Assembly: GCF_001039355.2 (NCBI RefSeq)
Contig: NW_019775701.1
Coordinates: 54,056-118,055, forward strand
Direction of reading: 5' to 3'
From: Lingula anatina
Lineage: Eukaryota; Brachiopoda; Lingulata; Lingulida; Lingulidae
Length of the DNA: 64,000 bases
This document shows positions 24,169 through 36,849 of the stretch, piece after piece (within the stretch, counting starts at the first letter, position 1; the number at the start of each line of letters is the position of its first letter). The notes under the pieces are model-generated. The model was not told the DNA's origin and ran no database searches. It was given only the letters and a program-made list of their open reading frames with translations. The translations under genes and the position numbers were made by a program.

Positions 24169-25831
24169 CCGGGGGTGGTAGAGGAAAGTGGTTTTCAATT
24201 CTGCTCCGAGTGACTTTGGGATTATTTGCCATATCCGCTGTAATTGTATCCCATTTGAAATCAACAGACTGCCATTTGATGAAGAACCATCAGACACTTC
24301 GGTGTGAAAATGACCACAATAAAATCAATAAAATCTCCCCTATAGAGAAAAGCTGCCTATTTTCAATCCATTTTTCTTGCATTTTCAAAAGATTAATAGG
24401 GCAATCCACATGGATAATTATACATTTAGAAACCATTTGAGAATTTGTAAATATTTTCAGATGAATACCACATGACTCCACGTAGTTAAATGGAGATTGA
24501 TTGCATCATGTAACCCTGAGGTTTAATAAAATATCTACCAACTTGACTTTTAACCAGTACCAGTAAGAGAGATGACATATTATTTATTATCATCAATATA
24601 CAAATATACTGCAGCGGAATTAGCAAATGAAACTCAAAATTAATTATCAAAAATATAAACATCATACTTAGTAAATCAAAGAATTAAAAACTACTAAAAA
24701 ATGAAATTCAAAATCAATTACCAAATTTACTAACATCATGTTTAGTAAAAAAAAATATAAATAAAAATAAACTAAATCAAATATTAAAACAGTCAACATT
24801 CCAAAGGCCCACTCTGGGATGGTTCAAAAGCATTATCCAGACCATGCCGGTGTGAATGCGCCCACTGACATTAATCCGTTCTTGCAATATTGAAGTGAGT
24901 TCAAAACTACTCTGTCACTGTATCAATTTTCCATTCAGCTGATTGTGTTATAGGACCACCTTAGTATCCTATGGGATGTTTGCCCACATAAATGTCAGGT
25001 TCAAGACACAATTACGTCCTGTAGAATGAAGAGTCTGTTTCACAGATAAAAATGACTCAAGGCTCAATGCTGGTCTTAACTTAACTGCCAGACTTTCTGG
25101 TCTTTTATATCCCAAGCCAAATCAGTAGTAGTATACATAAAAAAAATTAATAAAATGAAATGAAATTAAATTAAATTAAAAAACAACAGAAAAAATTGTA
25201 CCTTTTGAATGAAAAGAAAGACAATAAATGTTTTATACCAAAAGTTACTTCAATTAAGTAGACGACTTCAGATTTATTTTTGCTTGGCCAAAGTAGACTG
25301 TAACTAATGCTTCTTAAAATTACACCCAATATTCAATCTCAAGTTATTTTGTGTAACCGCTCCCTGGCTATAAATGTTGAATTCAGGAAATTGTGACATC
25401 CTATAGAATCAGCAGTGGGGTTCAGAACTTCAACTACTCATTAGTCAGTCACAAAGCAGACACATAGGTAAATAGAGATCAGGGCAGGGAATGGAGGGGG
25501 AGGCTTTACGTAATAAAGAACTACACTGTACCATGAAAGGCGCTTTCAGTACTTTCTAATCAGTTTCTTCAAAATCATTTCTTAAATTTAGATAAAACTA
25601 TTTGGGAGGATTGTTCCAATGATTGATTTTTTATTTCTGGTTTATTAAACCAGAGCAAATAACTATGCAGAGTAATTTAGAATTATTGTTCCAAGAGATA
25701 CCACTCCTGCAAGCAATTGATCCAAAATTGATCTTGATGGATACACCTAAATAGACAATTGTCACCTTGGTGAAAAATAAGAGTTTGACCTAAGGCTGAA
25801 AAAAAAAAAGACCCTGGTGGTTCATTCTCTA

Positions 25832-26010
25832 AGGGGCCATTCAGAATGAGAAGAACCGAGTGCCAACAGGTCCACGGCCTAGATATGGCGGACCTACATG
25901 AAAGGAAGACCGCTTAATCCTGTAATGGTCTCTCCACCTCTCACACGCCTCCCCACGCGTATGGTCGAATGGAGCCGAGATTTAAATAACTGTGCCTCTG
26001 AATGGCCCCT
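25832..26010. mobile_element. Foldback element, AGGGGCCATTCAGA ends
   Basis: The left end AGGGGCCATTCAGAATG and the right end, read on the opposite strand, AGGGGCCATTCAGAGGC form a terminal inverted repeat of about 16 bp. About 180 bp, GC-richer than its surroundings. The same element minus its first 7 bases reappears at 26338-26509 in the duplicated block. Confidence 0.7.
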
Positions 26011-26336
26011 ATCTATAAATCTCACATAATCTATGGGCGCATTCAGATTCATCCTAGCTGGGACGGTCAAACTCTGTGGAGGCTTCTCACTAAGGCTCTA
26101 TTCCCATAGATTTTAGATCGATCTATCCCCGCGGGGAGTCTCACTAGATTACTTTCAGTTAATCCGATTTAAATGTCCGTCCCGCCTACTACAAGCTGTA
26201 AGGGGGTAATTAACTTTCGTGTCCGCCCGGCTGACAGCTATTTAGCGTGAACCCCCAGGGAGTTAGGTCGATCTAAAGTAGGTCGATCTAATCTATGGAA
26301 ATGGGGTGTAAAGTGCAACCAATGGAATCAGCTTAA
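25839..26336 (+). repeat. 0.5-kb direct duplication, copy 1 (probable assembly artefact)
   Basis: This 498-bp block ends at a single N (26337), after which the same sequence restarts and runs to 26836 (499 bp). The copies appear identical apart from one extra C in a C run. It has the same lone-N signature as position 9732. Confidence 0.9.
26094..26308 (+). mobile_element. MITE family A, inserted inside another foldback element
   Basis: This 215-bp element is flanked by TAA at 26091-26093 and 26309-26311. It is in the opposite orientation to the copies at 8663 and 14011 and very similar to them. It sits inside a larger element with GCATTCAGATTCAT ends. A second copy at 26593-26808 comes from the duplicated 0.5-kb block. 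Confidence 0.8.
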
Positions 26337-26337
26337 N

Positions 26338-26836
26338 ATTCAGAATGAGAAGAACCGAGTGCCAACAGGTCCACGGCCTAGATATGGCGGACCTACATGA
26401 AAGGAAGACCGCTTAATCCTGTAATGGTCTCTCCACCTCTCACACGCCTCCCCACGCGTATGGTCGAATGGAGCCGAGATTTAAATAACTGTGCCTCTGA
26501 ATGGCCCCTATCTATAAATCTCACATAATCTATGGGCGCATTCAGATTCATCCTAGCTGGGACGGTCAAACTCTGTGGAGGCTTCTCACTAAGGCTCTAT
26601 TCCCATAGATTTTAGATCGATCTATCCCCGCGGGGAGTCTCACTAGATTACTTTCAGTTAATCCGATTTAAATGTCCGTCCCGCCTACTACAAGCTGTAA
26701 GGGGGTAATTAACTTTCGTGTCCGCCCGGCTGACAGCTATTTAGCGTGAACCCCCCAGGGAGTTAGGTCGATCTAAAGTAGGTCGATCTAATCTATGGAA
26801 ATGGGGTGTAAAGTGCAACCAATGGAATCAGCTTAA
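26338..26836 (+). repeat. 0.5-kb direct duplication, copy 2
   Basis: This is the second copy of 25839-26336, continuing without a break into downstream DNA at 26837. Confidence 0.9.
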
Positions 26837-26980
26837 TTAGAACAAAATAGTGAATTACCCCTTAGCTGCTCAAGGTAGCATGTCAGACAAGCTTATTCCA
26901 CTGATTGCACTTTAGCAAAAATCTCCCACCAATTTGGACCAACCTAGCTAGAACAAAGTATGAATCTGAATGTGTTCTGT
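26534..26980. mobile_element. Outer foldback element interrupted by a family A MITE
   Basis: The left end GGGCGCATTCAGATTCAT is matched by a right end reading GAACACATTCAGATTCAT on the opposite strand (about 26963-26980). Both ends also carry CTAGCT motifs. The family A element at 26593-26808 has inserted into it. The left end also appears at about 26035 because of the duplicate block. No coding capacity. Confidence 0.65.
26593..26808 (+). mobile_element. MITE family A (second copy in the 0.5-kb duplicate)
   Basis: This differs from 26094-26308 by one extra C in a C run. It is flanked by TAA on both sides. It probably represents the same insertion as 26094-26308. Confidence 0.75.
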
Positions 26981-27570
26981 GACTGTAGTCAATTTGAATA
27001 ACATCTATTTTTGGTTAAAATTGTGGCAATGTCTTTATTTTTATAAGGCCTTGCTCAGTCTGCAAATTCAAACAATTTGTTAAAACTCTCCACTTCTTTA
27101 ATTTCACTTCTAGATTACCTAACCACCATCTGGGAAAATACAGGATATACAACTTCTGATGAAAAAGTTGTTGTATATTATTGTATTGATCAGTCAACGA
27201 AAAGATTCATTACAGCAAATATTCTCCCTAACAGAGATAAATGGAGTCATTAATTTCTTGTCTGCTTCTGATTTCTGCTCATTATTTCTATCCTGCTTCA
27301 ATTCTCTCTCTCTCTCTCTCTATACAACGTGTAAAGAACACTTATCTGAATCAAAGTCAAATTATCTTGTCACTAGTACAATGTCTAATCCAATAGTCAA
27401 CTGCCGCTTAGCTGACATACTGCCTTAAACTGCGAAGTGAACTTTATTCAAATAACTTAGGTATTGGGGTTAGGACCCAAGTTTATAACTGAAACATCTA
27501 AAACAGCCACAAATGAGCTGCTTCAAAATTGCAACAATGATTATATTTGCTTATTCTTATTCAGTATAGA

Positions 27571-27794
27571 CTCCATTCCCATAACCACCATTGATCTATG
27601 TGGATCGACCCAACTCTGCAAGGACTTTTGCTGTGTGCAATCAGCTAAAGGTAAGTAGAATATGTAAAACTGGTCAATATTTGTGTATGTTGGAAACAAG
27701 AAGTTGTTTGTCATTCTGTTGATTGCACTCAGCAAGAGCCCCCCCAGAGTTGGGTTGAACCATGTGGACCGATGGTGTCTATGGGAATGGGGTT
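27571..27794. mobile_element. MITE family B with ~75-bp inverted ends
   Basis: The left end is CTCCATTCCCATAACCACC and the right end, on the opposite strand, CCCCATTCCCATAGACACC. The arms continue in register through GACCCAACTCT / AACCCAACTCT and TTTTGCTGTGTGCAATCAG / TCTTGCTGAGTGCAATCA. About 224 bp. An open frame crossing it (27464-27658) contains FCC but is element sequence. Confidence 0.75.
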
Positions 27795-28327
27795 ACAGGT
27801 TTTGACAAAATTTAATGAAGTTCTTTTTCGATCGTGGCCTGAACTTAACTTCTAAGCTAAGAACAAAAAATGTGTATGGTGTAAAAAGATTCATAAAAAA
27901 GCCACAATTGACAGCATGATGATAAAATGTTCTAACAGAGCCAAAACTAACAAAGTCAGACATTCATGGAGCCAAAAATTAAAACAATCAGTAACTATCA
28001 AAACAAACAAACAAGAAATGTTTCTACTTACAGCACCTAAACAGCCAAGAATAACAATGACAAAATGTATGATGCCATGTTACATAACTGACAGCGACAT
28101 TGATAAAATTTTGACAAGTTCACTGAAAAGAAAAACAATACTCCAACTTTCACATTTAAAACAATTAGGTTCCTTTCTGGCAAAGCCAACACCCCTTCAA
28201 TTGAGACCCTAATAAGTGTTAATCAACTGAATCACTGATTATCAACTAAAACAGTGATTTTTTTTTTTTCGGAAAAATGCTGAACATTTTTTGCTTGCTT
28301 ATATAGCCTGCATAGGGAGTGGAGAGA

Positions 28328-28328
<1 letters not shown>

Positions 28329-28367
<39 letters not shown>
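28329..28367. repeat. (CA)n microsatellite
   Basis: An uninterrupted CA repeat of about 39 nt. Confidence 0.95.
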
Positions 28368-28373
<6 letters not shown>

Positions 28374-29948
28374 ATAGGGTGCTTCTCATGCATCATACAA
28401 TCCATTAAAGATGGTAAGTGGCCAATGCTTTATATCTTAATTCTAAATATTTTCTTTTTGTAATTTTTTTTCACTATTATTACATAAAGAAAGATGCCTG
28501 AACTGCTGCCCCCCACCCACCCCCATCCAATGGTTTTACTGTCTGCATCATTGAACCATGGCAGATATTGGACTATACTAATATTACTATGGATCATTTC
28601 CCTCAGCTCCAACAGTCCACTCCTACCTGTCACCCATGATTAACCACATCTTTGTCAGAAATGGAAAACATGGCTATAACATCTCCACTCTGCGTCACTC
28701 TCCAGTAATTTGCTTCACTACCCAGAAATAAATCACCCAACTGCAAGGTGATTAGATCCAATTGATGACCATAGCTTTCAGATTAATGATGGCATAAACT
28801 TCCCAGAATAACACTTCCATCCATTCATTATAGACATTCAGTGTCCATCTATTCCCTGCTTATCAACTGCATGATTACTTACAAATAAATTAGGTGCCTA
28901 TTCTTATCAATTTTCTATTTTTGTTCTCAGAGATTTAAGTCAGAACACGTTTGTTTCGCATTACTTGTAGATAAATTTGTCTAATTATTTTGTTCCTCTT
29001 CTAACTCCTTAACAGATGGACACAGAAACTATTAATTGAAGATTTCTTTCCATTGCTTCTAACTTTTGCTCTTTGTATTGGTCCATTTACTCCTCAAATT
29101 TAGACATCATTTTTCTTCTTTTCCAGCTGTTAATACATGAGAGTCCTATTATTAACTCTAAACAGGATATATATAAATTGATACATGTTACAAGCCATGG
29201 TTCTATAAATCTTTCAGCATTTCCATGAAGTATAAATTGCATCTTAATTCTTCTACATTTCTATTTTCTTCAATTCTTCAACAACGGTTTTTATAACTCC
29301 ATGCCGACAACTAGCAAATTCAGGTCGGGTGTTAGATGTAAGACCAGAAACCTCACAATACTGCAATGCAATTTGGTGTAAAATTCTGAGTTGGTTAAGC
29401 TACGCTACGAGGGTATGTCCTTGACCGATTTTTTCTTTTGAAACAGGGACCTGGCAAGTGTCAATTAAATGAACTTTCACCCCAATGTACTTTATCAAAG
29501 TTTTTTTTCTTGTCAACCAAACTTAAAAAAGAATGGAGTCTCCTACTGCAGATCATATCTGAACAAAAGCAGAAGCTGTAAAATCTAAAACAATCTTTTT
29601 GACGATAAATCTGTGTGGAATGAAATTCAAATTGGCTTCACTGAAAAGTAAGTTACGGTTCCACCTTTGTTTCTATCTAAAGCCCTTCCCTTCTTATAAA
29701 TGTTCCAGTGAATTACCAAAGAAAACACAGAGTAAAAACGCCTACTGTAAGGCTAAAAATATACCAGTCGTACCCCTAACAGGTCACATTTTTTCTATAA
29801 TAACATTTGTCTAAAGAAAAAAAGGAAGTAAAAAAAGGCTCACAGTGAATCATGCTGGGGTGGAGGGGGACATATAAAATAGTTAGTTTAAATGATAATG
29901 GAAACATTTTCAAACTTTTCCATAATGGCCACGTCATTTTTTCTCCAG

Positions 29949-29952
<4 letters not shown>

Positions 29953-29984
<32 letters not shown>
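29953..29984. repeat. Poly(T) tract, 32 bases
   Basis: An uninterrupted T run, possibly the tail of an old retroposed copy on the minus strand. No recognisable body is attached. Confidence 0.9.
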
Positions 29985-29986
<2 letters not shown>

Positions 29987-30279
29987 CAAATAAAAATCTG
30001 AAATCTGCCAACAGTGGGAAAATATCATCCCTGTATCCCTCAGAACTTACAAATCTCCCTGAAGTGCCTACATTATCTCTTTCCCACTCAATTTTTTTTT
30101 CAAAATTTCAGAAAGTCTCCTACCCAGTTCTGGCCATTAACCCCTCTTGTCTGCATAACTGACCTAAAATGGTCCGGATTGTTCTGAGTCTATACATATC
30201 GAAAAGATATGCTACATTTTCTCCTGTTTCATTGCTTCTGTTTCATTGCAATGTTATGTTCCATAAAATAAGAAAATCA

Positions 30280-30285
<6 letters not shown>

Positions 30286-30319
<34 letters not shown>
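30286..30319. repeat. (CT)n microsatellite upstream of the gene 2 promoter
   Basis: A CT repeat of about 34 nt, roughly 410 bp upstream of the TATA box at 30727. Pyrimidine tracts of this kind can also act as GAGA-type sites, but nothing else here supports that. Confidence 0.9.
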
Positions 30320-30322
<3 letters not shown>

Positions 30323-30612
30323 ACCCTCCCCTCTCTTTTTCTCCAGCCCCAAGTTCCTGCCATTATCGTTGTAGACTAAACCAATATACATGCATCCTTA
30401 CAATCCCTGTATCACTTTAAATTCATTTGAACAAAGCTACCTTCCCTTCACTACACTGTTTCATATCCTTAGCAGTGGCTGTACTCTAACAGACAAATTC
30501 ACCACCTCCCCTGCTCCCTGTTTTCCAATTCAGCAGGGGTCATCTCACACACTGGCATGTGTGTAAACACACTAGGCACTGACTTCCGTCTTTTCATTCA
30601 TAAAAATATTCA

Positions 30613-30763
30613 CCAATCAAATTGCTTCAGCACTGGCCACCTGCACTTGAAGGCGGATTAACGGGGAGTCTGGCCTCTGATTGGATGGGCAGTTAATTAC
30701 CTGCACGCCTCTTTCCCTGTCTCCGTTATATAAACAGGAAAAGTGTCTGTACGCAGGCATTCA
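30613..30763 (+). promoter_or_regulatory. Gene 2 core and proximal promoter
   Basis: TATATAAA is at 30727-30734. The predicted start is near the A at 30759 (GGCATTCA) or 30763 (TTCACTT), 32-36 bp from the TATA start. Upstream are CCAAT (30613-30617), an E-box CACCTG (30638-30643) and an inverted CCAAT (ATTGG, 30680-30684). The set of elements and the TATA-to-start distance match gene 1. The predicted leader of about 320 nt contains no ATG before the start codon. Confidence 0.75.
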
Positions 30764-31079
30764 CTTGTGCTGACTGTTACCAGTGTTTTGGTGCAAAAGC
30801 AAGAAGGCAATTCTGAAAGCAGCTTCCAGAGAGAGGTACTTTTACTTAATTATCACCGAGGAAGAAAAGAACTGATAATACAAGTTCACATCTGTGGCAA
30901 TCCAGCTGTTAAACTTTTCTCAGTTATCCGAGCATTGCAAATCAGAAGTGGCACACGCAATTTCATTGAGAAGCAATTCAAAAGCAGATTATACATTATT
31001 TAATTCCACAAGCAAACAGTCAAACAAATCATCATCATCATTTTGACGAGTGACTGATACAGTGTCTACACAAGAAACA

Positions 31080-31207
31080 ATGTATCATTCAAGAAAAACC
31101 ATTCTGATGTGGATTACGTCACTACTGCTGTTGTTCACTGTGGTGTGTGGAATGCCCTTTGACGAAGCAATAAAAAATTTGTCAGATGAAGCAAGGGGAA
31201 GTGCAAG
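31080..31207 (+). CDS. Gene 2 exon 1: signal peptide of a secreted CC-rich protein
   Basis: This encodes residues 1-42 and two bases of codon 43. The ATG is the first after the predicted start site and has A at -3. Residues 8-24 (ILMWITSLLLLFTVVCG) form a clear signal-peptide core, with cleavage likely after Gly24. A short acidic and polar pro-region follows. The donor is CAAG|GTGAGG, phase 2. The frame would stop one codon into the intron (TGA), so splicing is needed. It joins 49358-49428 in frame, completing the basic site R43-V-T-R-R47. The intervening intron is about 18.15 kb. Confidence 0.8.
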
Positions 31208-34200
31208 GTGAGGCATATTCAATTAAAAACTCAATACTTACCAAGTTTTAAGTGGTTGAATGCAATGTTTTAAATGCTTATATATTTGCAGAAGTGTACA
31301 AATTATTATTATTATTATTATTGTATTGTATTGTAAGCTGAAACAAATTGTGAGTTTTTTTATGGTTGATAAAATGTTTTATGACTTAACGCATATGCAT
31401 AATATTTAAAACACCTAAACAATTAAGTGCTAAACACATTTTTGATCACATGGCGCTAGATGGCAGTGAATGTCTGTCAGAGAAAACTGAAAATTAAAAA
31501 GAATGATCTGGGTTTTGATAGAGTGCTTTGAGTGCGTAAACAAAAATAAAAAATGTAAAACTGACACCGAGTACTTTGGGCAAAGTGCCAAAGCATGATG
31601 AAAATCTGTTTTTTTAAGTGTCTTATAGCATTGCATTTGGAACAAAATGCATCAACAGCAAGATAAAAATCTGTTTGTTTTTCTTCTGGTCTTGTTAACT
31701 GCTGGTATCACTTCTATTCCATTAAGAGTAGGCAGTAGACATAAGAGTTCCTTTGTTACTATCTGACAGAACTAGAGCTGCATATATGCTTTAGCTTAAA
31801 GTCAGAGCTGAAGATGAAATTGATAATTTTTGTTTAGCAAAACACAAACATTTTCTGGAAAGAAAAGCTGTTTTTTCTTGAAGAAAGACAACATGAGCAA
31901 AAAAATTTTACTTTGGAGATTAAAAATAAGACTCCTGAAGAAAATGATACAAATTGAATACCAACTTGATGGACAATTTTGTGCAGATATTAGAGCAGAT
32001 ACCACCATGTCTGGTCAACCCGAATTTTACCTGATTGAAGATGAGCATCTCCTTCTCCAACTGATTCATGATGTGAATTTTTTTCTTTTTGACATTTCAT
32101 TAATCTAGATTATCTTAAGTACATTTCTGTTTAATCCATCACACTTCTAAAATATTAACCACAAGTTTTGCTGAACTGTCATTGTTGGGTACTTTGTCAA
32201 TGTTAAGGGGTTCTGACAAAAAGCATATTACTGTGTATTCTTTAATCTCTTCATTTAAAAAACCATCAAGACAGATAAGCAGCGAAGAGAACATTTAGAA
32301 CTTCTTTTCCTGAAGAAATTATAACTGTATGTCTGAGACAGAAAGAGGCAGCTCAAATCTACTGTTAAAGTATCATAACAATTGAACCACTGTAATGTGA
32401 TCACTGTATTCAGTAAGGTGCTTTCATAATCTGCACCTCTATTGTCAGTTTTTCTTTTTGTCAAAAGGAGATAAAATATCAGGTTTTCTTCGGATCGTCC
32501 TTCAAACAGTAAACATCCATTTGAAACCCATGTTATACAGGTTTTGCCAACTGAATACGGTTGTTCTTGAAGTGCATGATTCTATTTTTACCAAACAGCC
32601 TAACAATTCCAAACAAACGGAACAAAAAGCCAAACAAAACACAATGACATCATGCCTTTGCCCTGCATTCACTTCTGCAACCTGAAGGACAAATACTGAT
32701 GATGCAATTTGTTCCTGCTACGTGGAGGAATGTCAAAACGCCAATCCAGTGGCTGCCACCTGGCGATACAATGATAGAAACTAGCATTGTTACAAATCAA
32801 ATGTAACATACGCACGCAGCTGTAAAAGTGGAAATATGTAGGCGTAAAAAAAAAAGGAAATGATGTGTGAAGATCAGGGATAAAAACCCTTGCAATAAAA
32901 AGGCTACTGTGCTCCACTAATTGCTCGACTTGATAACAATGGAATCTCTAACCTTTATAATCAACTGCATAATTACTCATACATCCCATTAATCGATATA
33001 GCAGTTCATTACTTGTGTAGGCCAAGGAAGGAAAGACACCTAAATTATTGACTCCAGGGAATGGCATATGATACAGCGGACTTCCATTTAAGATGCTCAG
33101 GAAATGACTGTAGTTATATGCCATAACCATAACATGGTCTTGTGTCAGACAAAAAAATTTATCCAACTTGAAAGATTAACCAACCATTTAAACCCCCTTA
33201 AGACCGCACCAAATAGACTGACAATAGAAAAAAAAAAGAAAAAAAGAAAAGTGAACTGATAGTGAGGTATAGTGGGGGGGGGGGAGGGGCAACCATATAT
33301 CAAAAATATGTTTACAAAATAATTGAAGAATTTATTAAAAACTTGAGAAAATTCAAAAACCAGAGTGGACAGTGAAAAAAAGAAAAAATCAGTTGTTGCT
33401 CTAATGACAGTGTACATAGAAAGGTAAGTAAAAAAAAAAACACACACACAAAACAAAAACAAAAAGAAACAGGGCACCAAGAGAAATGCCAATCGCTCCA
33501 CCCAACCATCCCTTGGAATACATATCACATTGCCTTCAATGTGAGAGAAACCAAGTAGCAGCTGATGGTTCTTAAACCGCACCATAAATCACTTCAATAC
33601 CTCAACCCTGGCCATCAGCTTGGCTTAAATCCAAAGACAAGTTACACGAAACTAAAAAAAAGCAATTGGTTTTATGTGCCTTCAAAACACAATAAGCCAT
33701 CACAAGAACAGGTTCTTCAGTGGTTCCTTTTCCATGTGTTTCACTTCCCTGTGTTGAAATTGGGCTGTAGACAGAAAGGACAGAGGCTAATATCTACTGA
33801 CCATATGCCTGTCCCATACATCATTTTAAGATCAATTTATGACCAAAATGGCCAACTGTGACAACATATAAACTAGCCAATCTGCCATATGTATGACCTT
33901 GAATTAAATTTTTGCTCACTTCTAAATTAAGGCTATGTTTTGGAGTGTTTTTGCAGTTTGCATAATTCCAAATGATAATTGCTTTGAAGGACAAATTTTG
34001 AGCTTTGGTTTTGATATCTCTCTCTTCTGGTATCAAATTAAGACTTTCCATTTACTTGTAATACAATGAGGAGTAGGTTAGGGGAAAAAAAGACAAATTA
34101 TGTAATCTAGACTTATTTTCTCATTGCTATAGATAGGTTTTAGAAACTGTAAGATAATTCAGCTGCACTGAACTCGTAAGTATGTAGAACATATTTCCAT

Positions 34201-36849
34201 TTAATGGAATGTTAAAAGGGAATGTTACAGTCCCCCTCCCCCCCCCCCAATTAAAAAATAATTATAACAATAAAAAACAAAATGAACTAGGAGAGTCATA
34301 GTGCAATGTCTGCTCCAATGAATATGAACCTATATAAGTTTAGGTGGAGGCGGACCAAACTACAGATGTTTCCCGTTTCCCAGCTGCTCCCTATTATATA
34401 TATTTATAGCTGGAAGGCCAGGTTTAAACATATAACAAGGAAGTGGGCAATTTGCATTCCTTTTCTATTTTTTCTTTCTTTATTTTTTGTGTCCAGCTAT
34501 TGCAATGATTAAAGATTCAACAATGGGCAATTAAAGAGGCACAGTGGGTCGTTTTTTTCCTATTTTTCAATTAAATTTCCTGTTCATTTTCATTCACTTA
34601 GCAAGTGAATTAGCTCTCTATGAAAACAGCCCTCAAAAAGCCCCTTATCAGACAAACTGTATTAACACAAAAATAACCAATCATTATATGAGATTGAGAA
34701 CGTAAGACAAGAATAAGCAATCCAGCCAAGGTGTTCCTCACATGAAAGCATGTGTATCACACTGGAATGCAAATGCCTTCATGTTTGGATCTTTTGTTCT
34801 CAATATCCATAAAAACTGAAGTCATCACTTGTTATCAAACTGTATGCTGCATCCACTCATTCCTTGCAGTAACATACAATAATGGCTCAATCATTACAAA
34901 TGGGGGGAAAAATATCAATTTTTCAGATACATAAATTTGGAATCATTCAAAATACATTCCTATGTAGAAATTTGGTGCTTTTACTGTATGAAATATAATT
35001 TTTCAATTATGTTGCTAGCACTCAGTAGGAATATTCTAATTTTAAGAATTTATTACTAAAAGAAATTATAATTTCTGAAAAATTCACAATTTTCCCCAGT
35101 TGAAATGATTGAGCCACTACAGTATATCACTTGTGTGCAACTTGCCGAATTCACAGTATCTATCATATACTTCAAACGTGCAATGTGAGATTTCAAACAC
35201 GAGCTCAGTTTCATAACATTTCAACAAAGCCCTGGTAATTGCGTGTAGGCTTATATCCTGACTTCATTAATCAACACACCTGTATCACCTGTTACAGATT
35301 AACACATGTTATCTACTTCAACCTGGGTTTCAACTCCAGTCACCCCTGATTCAACTCCTCTTTAACACTTTTAAGTAAAAACAGGAAAAATTTTTTCACT
35401 TAAACATTAATTGATATTTCAAAATGCATTAATCTGACATGGTCATATCAGGTGAATAACTTTTCATAATTATCCAAAGACCCATTTTCATGTTTGGCGA
35501 AATTTCCAAAGCGAAAACATATTACATTGGCGGAGAATCCTCTTTTGACAAAATTTTCAAGACTGACTAAATTTTCAAGTTTTTAAAAAATGATACTCTT
35601 TTTCAATAGAAGACACCCTGAATACAACAGTGTAACTGAGTTCTTATATCATGCAGAAACTGTATCCTAAAATTTACAAGAGAATGCAGTTGGGTTCTTC
35701 ATTCCCTATTACCACCAGGGTGTCTTTCAGCAGCCAGGGGCAGGTAATCCCACCCTGTATCTCAGTGTTCCTGCTGTAAAATCACCTCCAGATCAATACC
35801 TGTATTTTTGTCTTTTTTTCTCTCTGAAACCTTGGGTGCCTTCCAACATTTCAGCATGATACAAGTATTTGAGTATCTGCCATTCACATCTCTAAGTTAA
35901 TTAATCATTTCACCGAGAGTTTTTAAAAGTGTGTACATTTGATCTAAAACTCGTAAAATCTATCAGCATATCCAGAGTGCATGTTTCCCAGGACCATAGG
36001 ATTAAAAAAAAAAAAAAACAAGGCAACATAGCAGTTATGACATTTATTCTGCCTCAACAAGTTGCGTAACTTTGAGCACATCAAATAGATCTTACCTAGG
36101 CTCATACTGCTGAACAACATCTGTGGTATTTCCCTAAGAGGAAAGAATGGCACTTATCAAAGCAAAAATTACAACAAAAATGCCCAGAGCAAAATGCAGC
36201 TTCTATAAGGAGCCTGAAACATTTTCACAGTTGGTGGAATGTCAAATGGCGTGTAAATGTAAGAGGTCGATACCATAAAATATCTAGGGTCTTAAATGCT
36301 GCCAAAAGATAATTTCCATCATTGTCTTTCCTGTGCATTTGTCAAAAAAAAAAAAAAAAAAAAATGGAACCCTTGTCAGATGATATATTGTCTATGCAAT
36401 ATAATCCTGATAATTTTTTTTCTTTTTTGATTGAATGATACTTATCACACCATAGGATTTCTTCAAATTGTAATGTTGTTCAAGGTGAAAGCCCAGGAGA
36501 ATAAAGCTTTTTCAAGGACAGAGAACAGTGTAAGATTTACAACACCTCCTGCAAGCCAAAAAAAAAAAGCCATAACCAAAACAATTGGAGTTTAGTTCCA
36601 GATCGCCACTACTGAACTACTTTCAACAACTGTTATGCAATTCTGCGGCCATATTGGAACGATTTTCCACCCCATTTCTCTGTGGCCATTAAGTCAACTT
36701 CAAGGCTCTCCTAAGCCTAAAGCAAACTTCATAGCCAATTTACAAGAGCTTTTTTACTCAAACTAGAAAACCATTAGCCACTATTGAAGCTGACAGACAG
36801 CTGTTCCCTGACAGGTTACCTATCTGCATGGGGTCTATCCCAACCATTG

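Larger units (their letters stand above)
15069..30600. other. Intergenic DNA between gene 1 and gene 2
   Basis: I found no supported exon in this 15.5-kb stretch. Its content is repeats: the foldback element at 15497, microsatellites, the LINE tail at 18188, the hAT-type element at 20165, the repeated CRE blocks at 23451-24168, the nested foldbacks at 25832-26980, the MITE at 27571, a (CA)n tract at 28329-28367, a 32-base poly(T) at 29953-29984 and a (CT)n tract at 30286-30319. Confidence 0.6.

Noticed and set aside
27464-27658. 64-codon frame with two cysteines and FCC, looking like another CC-rich exon
   Set aside because: The CC part lies inside the inverted-repeat element at 27571-27794, and the matching arm carries the complement. 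It is element sequence.
33145-33585. 146-codon minus-strand frame, Phe/Leu-rich, membrane-like
   Set aside because: It is the reverse of long A-rich and G-rich runs; there is no start context, splice context or motif.
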